From Streptomyces thinghirensis (GTDB lineage: Bacteria > Actinomycetota > Actinomycetia > Streptomycetales > Streptomycetaceae): DNA of 64,000 nt. The stretch's first letter is position 1. Each line of letters starts with the position of its first letter. Positions 19,387 to 29,481 of this stretch are shown here, in pieces. The position numbers were made by a program, and so were the translations under genes. The notes below the pieces were generated by a model. That model saw nothing but the letters and a program-made list of their open reading frames with translations. It did no database searches and was not told the origin of the DNA. The DNA is taken from NCBI GenBank assembly GCA_021502835.1, contig JAKFGP010000008.1:1-64000 (forward strand), in the 5' to 3' direction.

Positions 19387-19398
19387 GCAAGCGCTTTC
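19387..19398. promoter_or_regulatory. LacI-type operator between divergent genes
   Basis: gcaagcgctttc contains the perfect palindrome aagcgctt, the usual core of a LacI/GalR-family operator. It lies 46 bases upstream of the Gfo/Idh start and about 170 bases before the LacI-type gene, so it could control both. Confidence 0.6.
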
Positions 19399-19565
19399 TA
19401 TGCAATACGAAGCTAGCCTGTGGACGGTGGTCTGGACAAGACCGGGACCCGGGCGAGTTGTTCGAGGGGACGAACAGCGGCGGGCCGTGGCCGTAGGGTC
19501 GCCTGAGACGGCGGCGACGGCGCAGAGACGGCGTACGGCGGACGCGCGATGCGGAGGACGAGGAC

Positions 19566-20572
19566 ATGGCGGTGACACTGGCGGACGTGGCGGCCCGCGC
19601 CCAGGTCTCCCCGCGACGGTGTCGCGCGTGCTGAACGGGAACTATCCCGTGGCCGCCTCCACCCGGGAACGGGTGCTGAAGGCGGTCGACGACCTGGACT
19701 ACGTGCTCAACGGCCCCGCGAGCGCGCTGGCGGCTGTTACGTCCGACCTGGTGGGCATCCTGGTCAACGACATCGCCGACCCCTTCTTCGGCATCATGGC
19801 CGGTGCGATCCAGTCGAGATCGGCGGGCCGGGCGGCAGAGCGGGCGGCGGAGGCTCGCCGTGGTCTGCAACACCGGCGGCTCCCAGAGCGCGAACTGACC
19901 TACCTCACCCTGCTGCAACGGCAGCGGGCGGCGGCCGTCGTGCTGACCGGCGGGGCGATGGAGGACGCGGCGCACCAGGCGGCCGTGGCGGCGAAGCTAC
20001 GCAAGCTGGCGGAGGCCGGCACGCGGGTGGTGCTGTGCGGGCGGCCACCGGCGCCGGACACCGGGGCGATCGCGCTGACCTTCGACAACCGCGGGGGCGG
20101 CCGGGGAGCTGACCGACCACCTGATCGGGCTCAGGCACCGGCAGCTCGGCTACATCGCGGGCCCGGAGGAGCGCACCACGACCCGGCACCGGCTGGAGGG
20201 CCACCGCGCCGCGCTCGCCGCGCACGGCATCGAGGAGGACCCCCGCTGGGCGGTCCACGGCCGCTACGACCGGCAGTCCGGCTACGAGGCCACGCTCGAA
20301 CTTCCTGCGCAGGGACCCCTCGCTGACCGCCGTCGTCGCCGCGAGACGACTCCGTCGCGCTGGGTGCGTGCGCGGCGCTGCGCGACTCGGGCTGCGCATC
20401 GGGCGACGTTATCGTGGCCGGCTTCGACGATCTGCCCTTCAGCATCGACGCGGTACCCGCGCTGACGACGGTCCGGTTGCCGCTCGCGGAAGCGGGGGCA
20501 CAGGCGGGACGCATCGCGATGGGGCGGGAGGAGGCGCCGCCCGGGGGGATCGCCACGGTGCGGGGGAGTTGA
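19566..20572 (+). CDS. LacI-family transcriptional regulator (frameshifted)
   Basis: The ATG at 19566 follows gaggacgagg and gives MAVTLADVAARAQVS, then in the next frame TVSRVLNGNYPVAASTRERV and KAVDDLDYVLNGPASALAAV. The effector domain begins SDLVGILVNDIADPFFGIMA and GAIQS. After breaks it reads LLQRQRAAAVVLTGGAMEDA, LRKLAEAGTRVVLCGRP, LPFSIDAVPALTTVRLPLAE and GAQAGRIAMGREEAPPGG. The frame used here stops at 20572. The usual family ending GELMVRG is readable one frame over just beyond, so the true end is probably slightly later. Divergent from the Gfo/Idh operon and followed by an isomerase gene; likely a repressor of both. Confidence 0.88.
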
Positions 20573-20690
20573 TGGTGCGGGGGGTCCTCCGGAGGGCCGC
20601 GGAAGTGAGCGTGCCGTCGGTTTCTCGGCACCCGGCGTCGGTGTGGGCCTGGCGGGGCTGCCGCCCCCACCCCCGCTTCGGCCTGGACGG

Positions 20691-20717
20691 CCTCGTCCTC
20701 AAGCGCCGGACGGGCTG
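20691..20717. repeat. Dispersed Streptomyces intergenic repeat
   Basis: cctcgtcctcaagcgccgga followed by cgggctg matches a short sequence that I recall as very common between Streptomyces genes. It lies in the 20573-20812 gap between the LacI-type gene and the isomerase; nothing else is seen there. Confidence 0.55.
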
Positions 20718-20812
20718 GGTCGGCCCGCCGGGCGTCGGAGTGCGCGGCCGGGCGGCGACACCGACGACGGGCAGGGTAGTGCGGAAGGCGGGTACGGGTA
20801 CGCTCCGTGGTC

Positions 20813-21617
20813 ATGAAGCTGGCGTTCTCCACCCTCGGTGTCCCCGGCCTGCCCCTGACCGACGTGCTGGGGCTCGCGACCGCGCACGGCTACCACGGTG
20901 TCGAGTTGCGCGCCCACCCGGAGGAACCGGTGCACCCCGGCCTGGCCCCCGGCGAACGGGTCGCGGTGGCGGCCGGGTTCAAGGAGACGAGGCGTGGAAC
21001 TGCTGGGTCTCGCGGGGTACTCGCGGGTCGCCGCGCCGGGCGACGACGACGCCGTGATCGCCGAGATCCGCGCCCTGCTCGACCTGGCCCGCGACCTGGG
21101 CGCCCCGTACGTCGGGTCTTCCCCGGCGGCGATGCCGACCAGAGCCCCGAGGAGGCCGACGCGACGGCGGCCCGCCGGCCTGGGCACGGCCGCCGGGTAC
21201 GCCACCGAAGTGGACGTACGCATCCTCCTGGAGACCCACGACTCGCACCGCACCGGCGCCGACGCGATGCGCGTCCTCGGTCTGGTCGGGCACCGCCAGG
21301 TCGGCGCCCTGTGGGACGTGATGCACACCTGGCTGGGCGGCGAGCAGCCCTCGGAAACTACCTCGCCCTCGCCCCGCACCTCGGCTACGTCCAGGTCAAG
21401 GACATCGCCCTCCGCCGAGGACAGCCACCCCGCTGCCGCTCGGGGGCCGGCGTGCTGCCGCTCACCGAGGTGGTGGACGTCCTCTCCCGCCACGGCTGGG
21501 ACGGCTGGCTGTGCTGGGAGTACGAGAAGCGGTGGTACGAGGTCGGCCGCACCGTTGCCGGAACTGCTGGTCGCGGGGCGCGAGCACCTCGCCCGGCTGC
21601 TCAGCGACGCGGCGTGA
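20813..21617 (+). CDS. Sugar phosphate isomerase/epimerase, TIM barrel (frameshifted)
   Basis: The ATG at 20813 gives MKLAFSTLGVPGLPLTDVLG then LATAHGYHGVELRAHPEEPV. After a break it reads LAGYSRVAAPGDDDAVIAEI and RALLDLARDLGAPYV. Also seen are TEVDVRILLETHDSHRTGAD, GHRQVGALWDVMHTWLGGEQ and HLGYVQVKDIA. The C-terminus reads LTEVVDVLSRHGWDGWLCWE then YEKRWYEVG. The metal-ligand pattern (ETHDSH, WDVMHT, KD, CWEYEK) is that of the xylose isomerase-like/IolE-type barrel. About 268 residues. It lies downstream of the LacI-type regulator in the same direction and overlaps the convergent GNAT gene by 17 bases. Together with the isomerase at 16176, the locus holds two such enzymes. Confidence 0.88.
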
Positions 21618-22246
21618 ACGCGGACTGCGCGGGCCGCACCCGGCGCTCCAGCCGCTCACGGCATTCGGAGCCCCTCCGCCGCCGTGATCGAGTAGATCGC
21701 GGAGTCGCGCAGCCGGCCTCCTCACCCGGCGCCCAGGGCAGGGACCAGTTGCGCAGCACGCCCTCGAAGCGGGGCGCCGGCCGACTCGATCTGCGCGCGG
21801 GGCGAGCGTTGCGGGCATCGGTCTTCAGGTCGACCCGGGACACCTGCCAGACCTCGAAGGCGTGGCGGAACAGCAGCAACTTGGCCTCGGCGGCTTGACG
21901 CCCGTTCCCTGTGCCGACCGGGCCAGCCAGGTGAAACCGACCTCGATCGCGTCGAGGGCGTCGTCCGTCAGCCAGGGAGCGGGGTTCCCAGTAGGAGGTG
22001 GCGCCGACCGCCCGGCCGGTGGCGAGGGAGACCTGCGCGTAGGGCGCGAGCCGCCCCGTGGCCGCCTGGCCAACTGGGCGTCGATGTAGGCGCCGACCTC
22101 GTCGGCCCTGGGCACCCACGTGAACGCGTAGGTGTCGCGGTCCTCCTCGGACGGCCACGGCCAGGTCCGCCGCGTGGTGCGGGCCCAGCGGTTCCAGTCG
22201 TACCAGCGTGCCTTCGAGGGCCGGGCCCTTCAGGGTTGAATGTCAC
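21601..22246 (-). CDS. GNAT-family N-acetyltransferase, RimJ/RimL-like (frameshifted)
   Basis: GTG at 22246 gives VTFN; the following segment in another frame reads LKGPALEGTLVRLEPLGPHH, the usual start of RimJ-like enzymes. Further pieces are AFTWVPRADEVGAYIDAQLA, DALDAIEVGFTWLARSAQGT and AKLLLFRHAFEVWQVSRVDL. Then come KTDARNAR and RFEGVLRNWSLPWAPG, which form the acetyl-CoA binding and C-terminal strands. About 215 residues. Breaks near 22220, 22150, 22010, 21890 and 21730. The start overlaps the stop of the EamA transporter gene by 17 bases. Acceptor unknown. Confidence 0.85.
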
Positions 22247-23197
22247 CGGACGGATTCTTCCGCCCGCGCGGGCGGCCGTCCAACGGGCTCCGGGCGGGCC
22301 GCGACCCGCGTCCGGCAGCCTGTCCCCGGCCGCGCCGGGCGGGCGTGAGCGTCGTCAGCGCCACCCCGCCCACCAGCAGCGCCGCCGCGCACCACCGCAG
22401 CGGGGTCACCGACTCGCCGAGGAAGAGCGCCGCCGACGACATGCCGAAGACAGGCACCAGGAGGAGAACGGCGCGACCGTGGAGAGCAGGGTGACGGTGC
22501 AGGAGCCAGCCCCAGGCACCGAAGCCGAAGACGGTCGAGACCCAGGCGACGAAGAGGATCGTGCCGGCGCCCTGCCACAGTCGAGCCCCCGCAGGGCCGC
22601 GAGGTCCTGGGACGGGCCCTCCGTCGCGAGGGAGAGGGCCAGCAGGGGGAGCACCCGCCCGGACGGTGGACACCCACACCATGAAGTTCAGCGCGTCGGG
22701 CGGGGAGGCCTTGCGGGTCAGGACGTTGGACAGGCCCCAGGCGGCCGCCGCTCCGACGACCAGCACGAAAGCGCCCAGTGGTCCGGAGGCGCCCTCGTCG
22801 AGGGCCGCCACGCCTATGCCGGCCAGCGCCACCACCATGCCCAGCACCTTCACGCCGGTGGGGCGTTCGCCCAGTACCGCCGCCGCGATCACCGCCGTGA
22901 ACACCGCCTGGATCTGCAGGACGAGGGAGGACAGGCCGGCCGGCATGCCCGTGTCCATGCCCACGAAGACCAGCCCGAACTTCGCGACGCCCAGCACCAG
23001 TCCCACGGCCACGATCCACTTCCAGGCCACCTTCGGCCGGCCCACGAGGAAGACAGCGGGCGGTGCCGCCACGAGGAAGCGCAGGGCGGAGAAGAGCAGC
23101 GGCGGGAAGTGGTCGAGGCCGATCTCGATGACCGTGAAGTTCTACGCCCCAGACGGCGGCGACGAGCACGGCGAGGGAGCAGGTGGGAAGGTCGCAT
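22230..23197 (-). CDS. EamA/DMT-family transporter (frameshifted)
   Basis: An inner-membrane exporter of about 310 residues with ten predicted helices in two EamA repeats. The likely ATG at 23197 gives MRPSHLL followed, after a break, by LAVLVAAVWGV. Clear segments are WKWIVAVGLVLGVAKFGLVF, VGMDTGMPAGLSSLVLQIQA, VFTAVIAAAVLGERPTGVKV and LGMVVALAGIGVAALDEG. Later ones are GAFVLVVGAAAAWGLSNVLT, TILFVAWVSTVFGFGAWGWL and SSAALFLGESVTPLRWCAAA. A GTG at 23217 is an alternative start. Divergent from a LysR regulator at 23318, the common arrangement in which the regulator controls the exporter. Substrate unknown, possibly an amino acid or metabolite. Confidence 0.9.
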
Positions 23198-23317
23198 GCG
23201 TCGAGAATCACGCCCATCCACCGTGAAGCACCAGCGATGATTTCTGCATGGTTGGATGAAGCACTGCCTAACTCTTCGCGCCAGGGACATCAGCGATTCG
23301 CATCAGGGGGCTGCCTC

Positions 23318-24255
23318 GTGCTCGATCTTCAGCGTCTGCGTGCCCTGCACGCCGTGTCCGTGCACGGCAGCGTCAATGGCGCGGCCGCCGCCGCGCTCGG
23401 CTTCACGCCGTCCGCCATGTCCCAGCAGATCGCCAAGCTGGAGCGGGAGACCAGGACGGTGCTTCTGGAGCGGGAGGGGCGCGGGGTGCGGCTCACCGAC
23501 GAGGCGTGGCAACTGGCCGCCACCGCCGTCGAGTTGCCTGGCCGTCGTGGAGCGCGCGGAGACCCGGCTGGAGGAGCGGCGCGGGGTGCCGGCGGGGCGG
23601 CTGACGGTGGCCGCGTTCGCGTCGGCGGCGCGTGGTCTGATGCCGGTCGTGCTGGCCGACCTGGCGGCGCGGCATCCCGCGCTCGACGCCCGGCTCACCG
23701 AGGTGGACCCGCATCTGTCCGTGGACCTGGTGGCGAAGGGCGCCGTCGACCTGGTCGTGGCGCACGACTGGGACATCGCGCCGCTGCCCGCCCCGGCCGG
23801 GGTGGAGCAGGCGTCCGTCGGGGAGGACCTGTGCGATCTGCTCGTGCCCGAGGGGCACCGGTTCGCGGGGCGCGCGGGCGTGCGGCAGGAGGAACTGGGC
23901 GGGGAGCGGTGGATCTGCCAGCCGCCCGGGCGGGTCTGCCACGACTGGCTGCTGCGGACCCTGCGGGGTGCGGGGCACGAGCCGGACATCGTCCACCAGG
24001 CCGACGAGAACCCGACCCTCGTCGCGCTGGTCGCCGGCCGGGCTGGGCATCGCCCTGATCCCCCGCCTGGGACGCGGCCCGCTGCCCGCCGGCGTGGTGG
24101 AGGTGCCGCTCGTCCCGACGCCCGTACGGCGGCTGTACGCACTGTGGCGCACGGGCGCGGCTCGCCGCCCGGCGATCGCGGAGGCGGTGCGCACACTACG
24201 GGCCCACTGGCCGGAAGCCTCGGCCCGCACCGCCTCGCCCGCACGGGCGGACTGA
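23318..24255 (+). CDS. LysR-family transcriptional regulator (frameshifted)
   Basis: GTG at 23318 after aggggg gives VLDLQRLRALHAVSVHGSVN, then LGFTPSAMSQQIAKLERETR and TVLLEREGRGVRLTDEAWQL, the N-terminal winged helix. The effector domain reads RRGVPAGRLTVAAFASAARG, ALDARLTEVDPHLSVDLVAK, GAVDLVVAHDWDIAPLPAPA and RWICQPPGRVCHDWLL. The end reads VRRLYALWRTGAARRPAIAE. Frame changes near 23400, 23540 and 24045. About 312 residues. Divergent from the EamA transporter. Confidence 0.93.
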
Positions 24256-24690
24256 CCGGAGCACCGGCGCCGGAGGCCGGGGGCGGAGGCGGCGCGGCGT
24301 CGGGGCTTTCGCCCGCGTCGGTGGGCCCGCCGGGCGGCGCGGGCGTGGGCGGCCCCTCGCCCGCCCGCGCTCTCCGCACCTCGGCCCGGCTCGTCCCGTC
24401 CGCTGCCGTGCGGCCCCTCGCCCCACCGGCCCCGTCCGTACCGACTTGGGAAAAGCGGCCCGGCCGGGAACCCCTGCCCGGTCCGTGTCGTCCAATCCGC
24501 ACGCTGCCGGACGAGTCCGCGCGGTGCGGTGTCGGCCTCGCTGCTGGCTGCGATCGCTGACCACCCTCTCCGCCGTACCGCGACCCGGCAGCGCGCCGCC
24601 GTCGGCGCGCCCCTCCCTGGCACCGGCGGCGGCCCCTCCGGCTCGCTCTCCGCGGCTTCGGGTGACTCCTGTGCGCTCCCTTGACTGGCA
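24256..24690. other. Intergenic stretch without a supported gene
   Basis: 435 bases of GC-rich sequence between the LysR gene and the GH3 control region. Open frames here have no start signal, domain or Streptomyces-like protein composition. One perfect hairpin is visible at 24591-24610 (gcgcgccg, loop ccgt, cggcgcgc). Confidence 0.5.
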
Positions 24691-24727
24691 GAAACTTCCC
24701 GGATATTGGTGACTCCTTGGAAGTTTC
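24691..24727 (+). promoter_or_regulatory. Inverted repeat upstream of the GH3 gene
   Basis: gaaacttcc (24691-24699) and ggaagtttc (24719-24727) are perfect complements 19 bases apart. The right arm extends to ggaagtttcc, itself a short palindrome, and ggtgactcct occurs at 24661 and 24708. The arms resemble the ggaaagtttcc-type sites that I recall for ROK-family repressors of chitosan and glucosaminide genes in Streptomyces. Located about 55 bases before the start codon; regulator not identified. Confidence 0.5.
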
Positions 24728-24779
24728 CTTCAGCACCTCTCCAGCGATTCCCCAGCGGATCACTCCGGAAGGAGCGCAC

Positions 24780-26626
24780 GTGCACCACAGCAGCACGGCC
24801 GGCACGGGAAGCACCGCACACCCCTCGAGACGTACCGTCCTCGCCGCCACCGCGGTCGTCACCGCGACCCTGGCGGCCGGCGGCGGCACCGCGTACGCCG
24901 ATGCCCGCAGGCCCGACGACGACAAGCTCCGGGCGATCGTCTCCCGCATGACGCTGGAGGAGAAGGTCGGCCAGCTCTTCGTCATGCGGGTCTACGGCCA
25001 CTACGCCACCGACCCCGACCAGGCCGACATCGACGCCAACCTCAAGGAGATCGGCGTCCGCACCGCGGCCGAACTGGTCGCCAAGTACCGGGTCGGCGGC
25101 GTCATCTACTCGCCTGGGCGCACAACACCCGCGACCCGCACCAGATCGCGCGACCTGTCCAACGGCATCCAGAAGGCGTCCCTGGAACTGCCGCGCGGCC
25201 TCCCGGTGCTCGTCTCCACCGACCAGGAGTACGGAATAGTGGCCCGCGTGGGCGAGCCGGCGACCCTCTTCCCGGGCGCGATGGCCATCGGCGCCGGCGG
25301 ATCGCGCTCCGACGCCCGTACCCTCGGCCGGGTCGCGGGCGCCGAGCTGCACGCGATGGGCATCCGCCAGGACTACTCCCCGTCGCCGACGTGAACGTCA
25401 ATCCCGCCAACCCGGTGATCGGCGTGCGGTCCTTCGGCGCCGATCCGCAGGCGGTGGCGGAACTGGTGGCCGCCGAGGTGACGGGGTATCAGCGTTCCGG
25501 CGTCGCCGCGTGCGCCAAGCACTTCCCGGGGCACGGCGACACCGCCACCGACAGCCACACCGGCCTCCCGGTGATCACGCACAGCCGCGAGCAGTGGGCG
25601 GAGCTGGACGCCCCGCCCTTCCGCGCGGCGATCGACGCCGGCATCGACGCGATCATGACCGCCCACCTCGTGGTCCCGGCGCTCGACGACTCCGGCGACC
25701 CGGCCACCCTCTCCCGCCCCATCCTCACCGGCATCCTGCGCGAGGAGCTGGGCTACGACGGGGTCGTGGTCACCGACTCCCTCGGCATGGAGGGCGTACG
25801 GACCAAGTACGGCGACGAACGGGTGCCGGTGCTGGCGCTGAAGGCCGGCGTCGACCAGCTGCTCAACCCGCCGCACCTGGACCTCGCCTGGAACGCCGTC
25901 CCTGAACGCCGTACGCGACGGGGAACTCACCGAGGCGCGGCTCGACGAATCGATCCTGCGGGTGCTGCGGCTGAAGGCGAAGCTGGGACTGTTCCGTGAC
26001 GCCTACACCAGCCGGCGGGACGTCGACCGCACCGTCGGCACCCGGGGGCACCTGGCTGCGGCCGACCGGATCGCCGAGCGGACCACCACACTGCTCGTCA
26101 ACGAGGGCGGCTGCTGCCCCTGTCGCGCAGGGGAGCATCCGAAGGTGCTCGTCGTGGGCGCCGACCCCCGCCTCCCCTCGGGCACCACCGGGCCGCCCAC
26201 CGGCGTCCTCGCGGGCGAGCTGACGGAGCTGGGCTTCACGGCCACCGCCCTGTCCACGGGCACCGCGCCCTCCGCCGCCGTCATCGACCGCGCGGTCGCG
26301 GCGGCCGGGGACGCGGACGCGGTGGTGGTCGCCACGTACAACGTCACCGCGGCCAGCAGCCAGCGCACGCTGGTCGCACGGCTGCTGGAGACGGGCAAGC
26401 CGGTCGTCGCGGTCGCCATCCGCAACCCGTACGACGTGGCCCGGCCTTCGACGTCCGCGCCTACCTCGCCGCCTACTCCTGGACCGACGTCGAGGTACGG
26501 GCGGCGGCCCGGGTGATCGCGGGGCGGGTACGGCCGCGCGGCAAGCTGCCGGTGCCGGTGGTGCGGGCGGACGATCCGACCAAGGTGCTGTACCCCTCGG
26601 GCACGGGCTGTCGTACCGGTCAGTAG
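24780..26626 (+). CDS. Secreted glycoside hydrolase family 3, beta-N-acetylhexosaminidase (NagZ-like, frameshifted)
   Basis: GTG at 24780 after ggaaggagc. The N-terminus has twin arginines and a hydrophobic stretch (SRRTVLAATAVVTATLAAGG, then GTAYADA), indicating Tat export. The catalytic domain reads ASRMTLEEKVGQ in part (RMTLEEKVGQLFVMRVYGHY). Then come GLPVLVSTDQEYGIVARVGE, VNPANPVIGVRSFGADPQAV, ACAKHFPGHGDTATDSHTGL (the NagZ KH-GHGDT-DSH signature with the catalytic His/Asp) and LGYDGVVVTDSLGMEGV with the nucleophile aspartate. The C-terminal domain includes AERTTTLLVNEGG and KPVVAVAIRNPYDVA. About 615 residues. Breaks near 25115, 25385, 25900, 26110, 26445 and 26610. The stop at 26626 follows an indel. 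Confidence 0.92.
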
Positions 26627-26743
26627 GGCTGTCGCGCGGCCTACGCCACGCGCCGGGGCGCCCCCGGCCGCCGTGCGCAAAGCACCCCGCGCGTCTGGCG
26701 TGCGCCCGCTGCGGCGGGTCACGCTGGACCGGGGATCCGGGGG

Positions 26744-27428
26744 ATGGCGATGCGTGAGAGATGGGCTGCGGGGGCGCTTCTGCGCCCTGTCGGCGCTGTG
26801 CGCCGTGCTGCTGACGGGCTGCCAGAGCCCGACCGGCCCTGACGGGCGGGGAGGGCGGCGGCGGGGGCGCGAGCGGGGACGGGCGGCTCGGCGGGGGGAC
26901 CCCGTCGGAGCTCGGCCCCGGCCGTCGTCCGGCCCTCCGGGTACGGGGCGGTGTTCCTCGCGATCGACGAGTGCAGCTCGTTCGGGACGGTCTCGTTCAC
27001 CGAGGTGCCGTGCGACAGCGAGCGGCGGGCGGCGGCGCGGGTCGTGGCCCGGGAGGACGGCCGTGCGGGCGACGGGCCTCCGTGCCCCGCCACCACCGAC
27101 TTCGTCCTGCACATCAGCGAGCAGCGCCCCTCGGCCGACGAGGACGGCGACGGGCCGTGTCCCGGGGCTACGCCTGTATGCAGGGCTCCAGCCGCCGCAC
27201 CCCGGCGATCCGGGCGGCGGGGGCGGCCCGCGCACCATCGTCGGCGACTGCGTCTACGACGCCGGGGACGGCAAGGTCCGCGAGACCGCGTGCGACGCGC
27301 AAGGCAGAGGAAACCGCAGTTCGAGGTGGTCGAGGCGGTCGCCGCTACGGACGGACTGCCCGGCCTCGACCGGCCTCTACGTCCGCCTCGGCGGCGAACG
27401 GCCGGTGGGTTGCGCCCGGCCGCCGTGA
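26744..27428 (+). CDS. Putative lipoprotein of unknown function (frameshifted)
   Basis: The ATG at 26744 (or 26750) gives RERWAAGALL, then after a one-base loss SALCAVLLTGCQSPTGPDG. The lipobox LTGC predicts export and lipidation. The mature part begins with a Gly-rich spacer, then FLAIDECSSFGTVSFTEVPC, ARVVAREDGRAGDGPPCP, ATTDFVLHISEQRPSADEDG, RTIVGDCVYDAGDGKVRET and YVRLGGERPVGCARPP. Several cysteines (DECSS, VPCDS, GPPCP, YACM, GDCV, DCPAS, GCAR) suggest disulfides. About 225 residues. No known domain. Convergent with the peptidase gene. Confidence 0.72.
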
Positions 27429-27477
27429 GCGTCCGTGCATCGGAGCGTCTCAGCGGCGGCCGGGCGCGGTCACCGGT

Positions 27478-28904
27478 CTACGGGCGCAGCGCCGGTTCGC
27501 GCTGCACGTCCCGCTTGTCCAGCTTGGCGTCGAACGTCGCCAGCGGCTCGACCGCCGACGGGTTCTCCCGGACCTCGGCGGAGGCGACGCCTGCCCAGTC
27601 GAGGATGCGGGCCGTGGCGAGGGCCTTCTCCTCGGGCACCAGTCCGGCGACGTTGGCGCCGTGGTTCATGCCGGGCGCGGTGAGGACGTAGGAGTCGTGC
27701 GCGCCGCGCCCGAGACGGAAGGGCTCGGCTCCCCACGGGTCGTTCTCGCCGTACACGAACAGCATCTGGTCGGCGTTGTGCCGCACCCAGCGGTCGACGT
27801 CCCGCATCACCCACGGCTCGAACCTCATCGGGATCGACCGGGGCACGAAGTTGCGCGGCGGCTGGTAGCCGTAGCGGATGTACTTCTTCTCGATGTGCGG
27901 GAAGTGGATCGTCGGCGCGCCCAGCTGCGTGCCCGCCTGGTAGTAGTACGGCGTGTACGGGGCGAGGCCCTGGTCCGTGTAGAAGGAGAGGCCGGAGATC
28001 GTGTCGACGGAGTTCCAGATCTCGTCGTCCGTCGCGTTCTTCGCGTCGGCCGGGATGTCGGCGCAGTCCTTCAGGGTGCTGTACTGCCAGAAGCCCCACA
28101 CGTAGTCGAGGACGACCGCCTCGTACGCGCGGTCCAGGCTGCCGATGGTGTCGAAGGTGTAGCCGTTCTCGGCTGCGTACGCCTCGTACTTCTCCTTGAG
28201 CGGTGCCCGGCGCACCAGCGCCTCGCGCTGCACGCCGTTCAGCCGGTCGCGGCACTCCTCGGTGCCGACGCGGGCGAAGAAGCGGTCGTAGGCCCTGTCC
28301 TCGCGGTTCACCACGTCGTTGGGGGCGACGTAGGCGACGACACCGTCCATGTCGCGCGGGTAGAAGCGCTCGTAGTAGGTGGCGGTCATGCCGCCCCTGG
28401 AGCCGCCGGTGGAGAGCCAGTTCTCGGAGTAGAGCGGCTTGAGTGCCTTGAAGATGCGGTGCTGGTCGCTGGCCGCCCGCCAGATGTCCAGCTTGGACCA
28501 ATCGGCCGGCTCGGGCCGGGACGGCGTGAAGTAGCGGTACTCCATGGAGACCTGGTTGCCGTCCACGATCTGGGTCGGCCTCGCGGCGGCTCGGGTTCGT
28601 GGAGACGCTGTAGCCGCCGGTGTAGAAGACCGTCGGACGGTTCACGTCCTTGTGCAGCACGGTGATCCGCTGCTGGAACGTGCCCTTGGACGGGCGCCGG
28701 TGGTCGACCGGCTGGGTGTAGTTGAGGACGAAGAAGCGGTAGCCGGTGTACGGCTTCTCCTCGATCAGGCTCATGCCCGGTATGGACAGCAGCCGGTCCT
28801 TGATGTCGACGGCCTTCGGCTCGGCGGCGGTGGCCGCGCCCGCCGTGCTGACAGTGCCTATGAGCACCACGAGCGCCAGCAGCCATCTCGAGCGCCTTGC
28901 GCAT
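27478..28904 (-). CDS. Secreted serine tripeptidyl/prolyl aminopeptidase, S37 (S28-like) family
   Basis: The ATG at 28904 gives MRKAL and, one frame over, RWLLALVVLIGTVSTAGAAT, a clear signal peptide. The mature enzyme reads DIKDRLLSIPGMSLIEEKPY, RFFVLNYTQPVDHRRPSKGT, STNPSRRE and YSENWLSTGGSRGGMTATYY with the nucleophile serine in GGSRGG. YGENDPWGAEPF supplies the acid residue and LTAPGMNHGANVAGLV the histidine. The family (Pfam Peptidase_S37) is known from Streptomyces extracellular aminopeptidases that remove tri- or tetrapeptides. About 475 residues. Most of it, 27478-28566, is read in one frame; breaks lie near 28590 and 28880. Confidence 0.9.
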
Positions 28905-28998
28905 GCACCTCCCTGTGAAACAGATGTGCGCCGGAAGCTATCGGAGCAAGTCACCCGCACACCAGGGGAGATCGAGGATTGGCTGCCGGAAGCCGGCT

Positions 28999-29392
28999 TC
29001 AGCAGAGGATCCAGCCGGAGCTGGCCGAGCCCCGGGACACCTTGCCCTTCACCCACACGCAGCGCTTCCCGGCGTGCACGGTCACCGGCCCCGCCCGGCA
29101 GGCGTAGCGCCCCGAGTCCACGACCGGCCGGCCGCCGCGCGCCTGCACGCTGACGGACATCTGCCGCTTGGTGCCGGGCTTCTTGGGGACGGTGACGGCG
29201 CAGACGTAACCGCCGCGCTTGTAGACCAGGACGGACCCGGTGGAGAACGGCAGCGTGCGGACCTTGCGGCCCGGGCACGCCGCGGCGGCCCTGCGCGTCC
29301 TGCGGCACCGCGACGGCGAGCAGCCCGGCCGCCGTCAGCACGGCCGTGCCGAGCGCCAGCCGCCGGCGTGTACCAGCACCACCCTTGCCCAC
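28999..29392 (-). CDS. Small secreted protein (frameshifted)
   Basis: GTG at 29392 after gagggga gives VGKGGAGTRRRLALGTAVLT then AAGLLAVAVPQDAQ, a signal peptide. After a break the mature part reads KVRTLPFSTGSVLVYKRGGY, VCAVTVPKKPGTKRQMSVSV, QARGGRPVVDSGRYACRAGP and VTVHAGKRCVWVKGKVSRGS. It ends SGWILC. About 130 residues, basic and beta-rich, with four cysteines. No family recognised. It lies between the peptidase and the tandem ABC transporter on the same strand. Confidence 0.75.
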
Positions 29393-29481
29393 AGCGGTCC
29401 CCTCCCTCTCCGCCCCCGCCGTGCGGCGGCACCGACGTACGGCTGTACGGACCACGACGTGTGTCGAATGGTTGCGCGAGT

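Noticed and set aside
24591..24610. Perfect 8-base hairpin in the LysR-GH3 gap as a terminator
   Set aside because: It lies 335 bases after the LysR stop without supporting features; left as part of the intergenic note only.
23493..25352. 619-codon minus-strand open frame
   Set aside because: Antisense to the LysR and GH3 genes; composition is Arg/Gly/Pro-rich as expected for a GC shadow.
26971..28665. 564-codon plus-strand open frame
   Set aside because: Begins in the lipoprotein gene in the wrong frame and continues antisense to the S37 peptidase.
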